In this document: positions 63,065 through 64,000 of the stretch, piece after piece
Position numbering within the stretch: the first letter of the stretch is position 1
Layout of the letters: every line of letters starts with the position of its first letter
DNA from: an uncultured Bacteroidota bacterium
GTDB lineage: Bacteria > Bacteroidota > Bacteroidia > Chitinophagales > Chitinophagaceae
NCBI GenBank assembly: GCA_903819975.1
Contig: CAIJFI010000011.1
Location: 1-64,000, forward strand
Reading direction: 5' to 3'
DNA: 64,000 nt
Program-made: the position numbers and the translations under genes
The notes under the pieces: model-generated
Database searches by the model: none
Seen by the model: the letters and a program-made list of their open reading frames with translations, nothing else
What the model was told of the DNA's origin: nothing

Positions 63065-63070
63065 ATTATA

Positions 63071-63104
63071 AATAATGATTGAAATTATAACTTCAATCAT
63101 TATT
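63071..63104. repeat. Perfect 13-bp inverted repeat
   Basis: AATAATGATTGAA pairs with TTCAATCATTATT around an 8-nt spacer. It lies directly after the second AGTA-N4-TACT box in the gap. Confidence 0.75.
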
Positions 63105-63112
63105 TAATTACT

Positions 63113-63171
63113 GACGTTTAGTTCTATAATTGAATTTAAATTAAAATCATGAATTTAATTATAGTAACGTC
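63113..63171. repeat. Long imperfect inverted repeat
   Basis: GACGTT (63113-63118) and CTATAATT (63124-63131) pair with AATTATAG (63157-63164) and AACGTC (63166-63171) with a small internal bulge. It could be a hairpin transcript, a recombination site or a relic; no T tract follows. Confidence 0.5.
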
Positions 63172-63271
63172 CATGCAAAGATATAAATTTTTAAAAATGA
63201 AATAAAGACCTAAAGCAAAAGAAAAAAATATCTGGATAAGCAAAAATCAAAGTGAAGAATATTCATACTCT

Positions 63272-64000
63272 TCAACTTTTAAATTTTTCAAGAATATTTA
63301 TTGCATCAGCAATGTCTCCCTTGAAAATAACATAGCCATCTTTGTCAATTATTAATGTAGTTGGGTAGGAAGTGATTTCAAATTTTTCAGATATTGACTT
63401 GTCGCTTGGTAATAGAACTGGGAAAGTGTATCCTCTTTCTTTTATCATTTGAAACACATTGCTCTCGTCATCATTTTGTAATTGTTTATTTACTGCATAA
63501 ATTAAAATGTTATTATTAAACTTATACTTTTCATATGTTTTTTGTAATAAAGGAAATTTTTCAAAGCAAACTCCACATCTTGTGTTCCAAAAGTCAAGAA
63601 CTAAAACTTTACCTGAGAAATGTGAGTTGGTTAAATGGCCTTTTTCAGATTTCCCCTCAAAACTTATTTTTTTATACATATTAATATGACCAGTAAATGT
63701 TCCGAAATTTATTCTATATAGCCAATACTTGTAGCCAATGAAACTTAACCAATAAAATAAAATATACATCAAAATAACAAACGGAATTCTCATTTTTTTA
63801 TTAGAAAAATATAACAATATACCAAAGAATATACCTGCAAAGTGCCCTAAAGTGCTAGGCAAACTAATTAGAGTGCTATTAAAATATAAAATATGAATTG
63901 GTGAATACATTAAGAAAGGTGGAATAGCTAATGTGATAATTAATTTCCATTTTTTATTATGCTCTTTGGTATAAAAAAGAATTAAAAAAGATAAAACACT
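63272..64000 (-). CDS. Membrane-anchored thioredoxin-like protein, start beyond the window
   Basis: The minus-strand frame is open from the window edge, with the N-terminus missing. At least 242 residues are present. Several hydrophobic helices are followed by a TlpA/thioredoxin-like domain with CGVC (NTRCGVCFEKFP), the thiol-disulfide active site, and a cis-Pro region SYPTTLI. The C-terminal DGYVIFKGDIADAINILEKF is typical of the family. It is probably a membrane-bound, periplasm-facing reductase of secreted proteins. An in-frame ATG at 63910 is internal because the frame continues upstream without a stop. Confidence 0.85.
   Translation of the reverse strand, partial: SVLSFLILFYTKEHNKKWKLIITLAIPPFLMYSPIHILYFNSTLISLPSTLGHFAGIFFGILLYFSNKKMRIPFVILMYILFYWLSFIGYKYWLYRINFGTFTGHINMYKKISFEGKSEKGHLTNSHFSGKVLVLDFWNTRCGVCFEKFPLLQKTYEKYKFNNNILIYAVNKQLQNDDESNVFQMIKERGYTFPVLLPSDKSISEKFEITSYPTTLIIDKDGYVIFKGDIADAINILEKFKS

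Noticed and set aside
1-64000. Origin of replication or rRNA operon
   Set aside because: No rRNA-like segment, dnaA gene or DnaA-box cluster was seen.

Overview
The window looks like chromosomal DNA of a Bacteroidota bacterium, probably in or near the Chitinophagaceae. The evidence is a SusC/SusD pair, alternative complex III feeding an aa3-type oxidase, TAnnTTTG-type -7 promoter boxes, AT-rich DNA with few Shine-Dalgarno sequences, and many secreted proteins or lipoproteins. The family-level placement is inference from gene content.

Left part (1-4.3 kb): mixed housekeeping and hypothetical genes. They include a caspase-like protease, a tRNA-Arg(CCT), a TPR membrane protein and an unusual membrane-anchored PurN. 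From 4.4 to 20.2 kb there is one respiratory block: actABCDEF (quinol:cytochrome c oxidoreductase), then coxB, coxA, cyoE, two subunit-III genes and a subunit-IV gene, then SCO and DUF420 assembly factors. Next come an alkyltransferase-like protein, TrmB, a FAD amine oxidoreductase, a duplicated-domain lipoprotein and a DUF2490 protein (20.2-24.5 kb).

The middle (24.5-50.0 kb) is a complete pectin/galacturonan utilisation locus. SusC/SusD import oligosaccharides. Secreted PL1, CE12, CE8 (two), GH43 and a GH28-GH105 fusion depolymerise and de-esterify pectin. ExuT imports uronates, and UxaC, UxaB, UxaA, KduD, KdgK and KdgA convert them to pyruvate and glyceraldehyde-3-phosphate. A LacI-family regulator sits between the two transcription units. 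A 14-bp operator-like sequence occurs in front of each unit. A third copy lies beside a non-coding stretch with its own -7 box and a strong terminator, which is a candidate regulated small RNA.

The right part (50.0-64 kb) is an AT-richer accessory region. It holds a cassette bounded by a duplicated 40-bp terminator sequence, an intact tyrosine integrase and a decayed second copy, pairs of secreted or lipoprotein genes, and a 50-aa zinc-ribbon gene. It also holds a coiled-coil membrane protein, a four-gene sensory operon (small CPPxCPP protein, membrane protein, histidine kinase, LuxR-type regulator), an XRE regulator and a split HipBA-type (HipBST-like) toxin-antitoxin module with three identical palindromes. 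Six copies of a palindrome (consensus CAGTA-N4-TACTG) were seen only in this region. Four of them lie 46-85 nt before gene starts, including the start of the sensory operon. This is the best candidate for an undescribed system here: a two-component-controlled regulon of accessory, possibly antagonistic, surface proteins.
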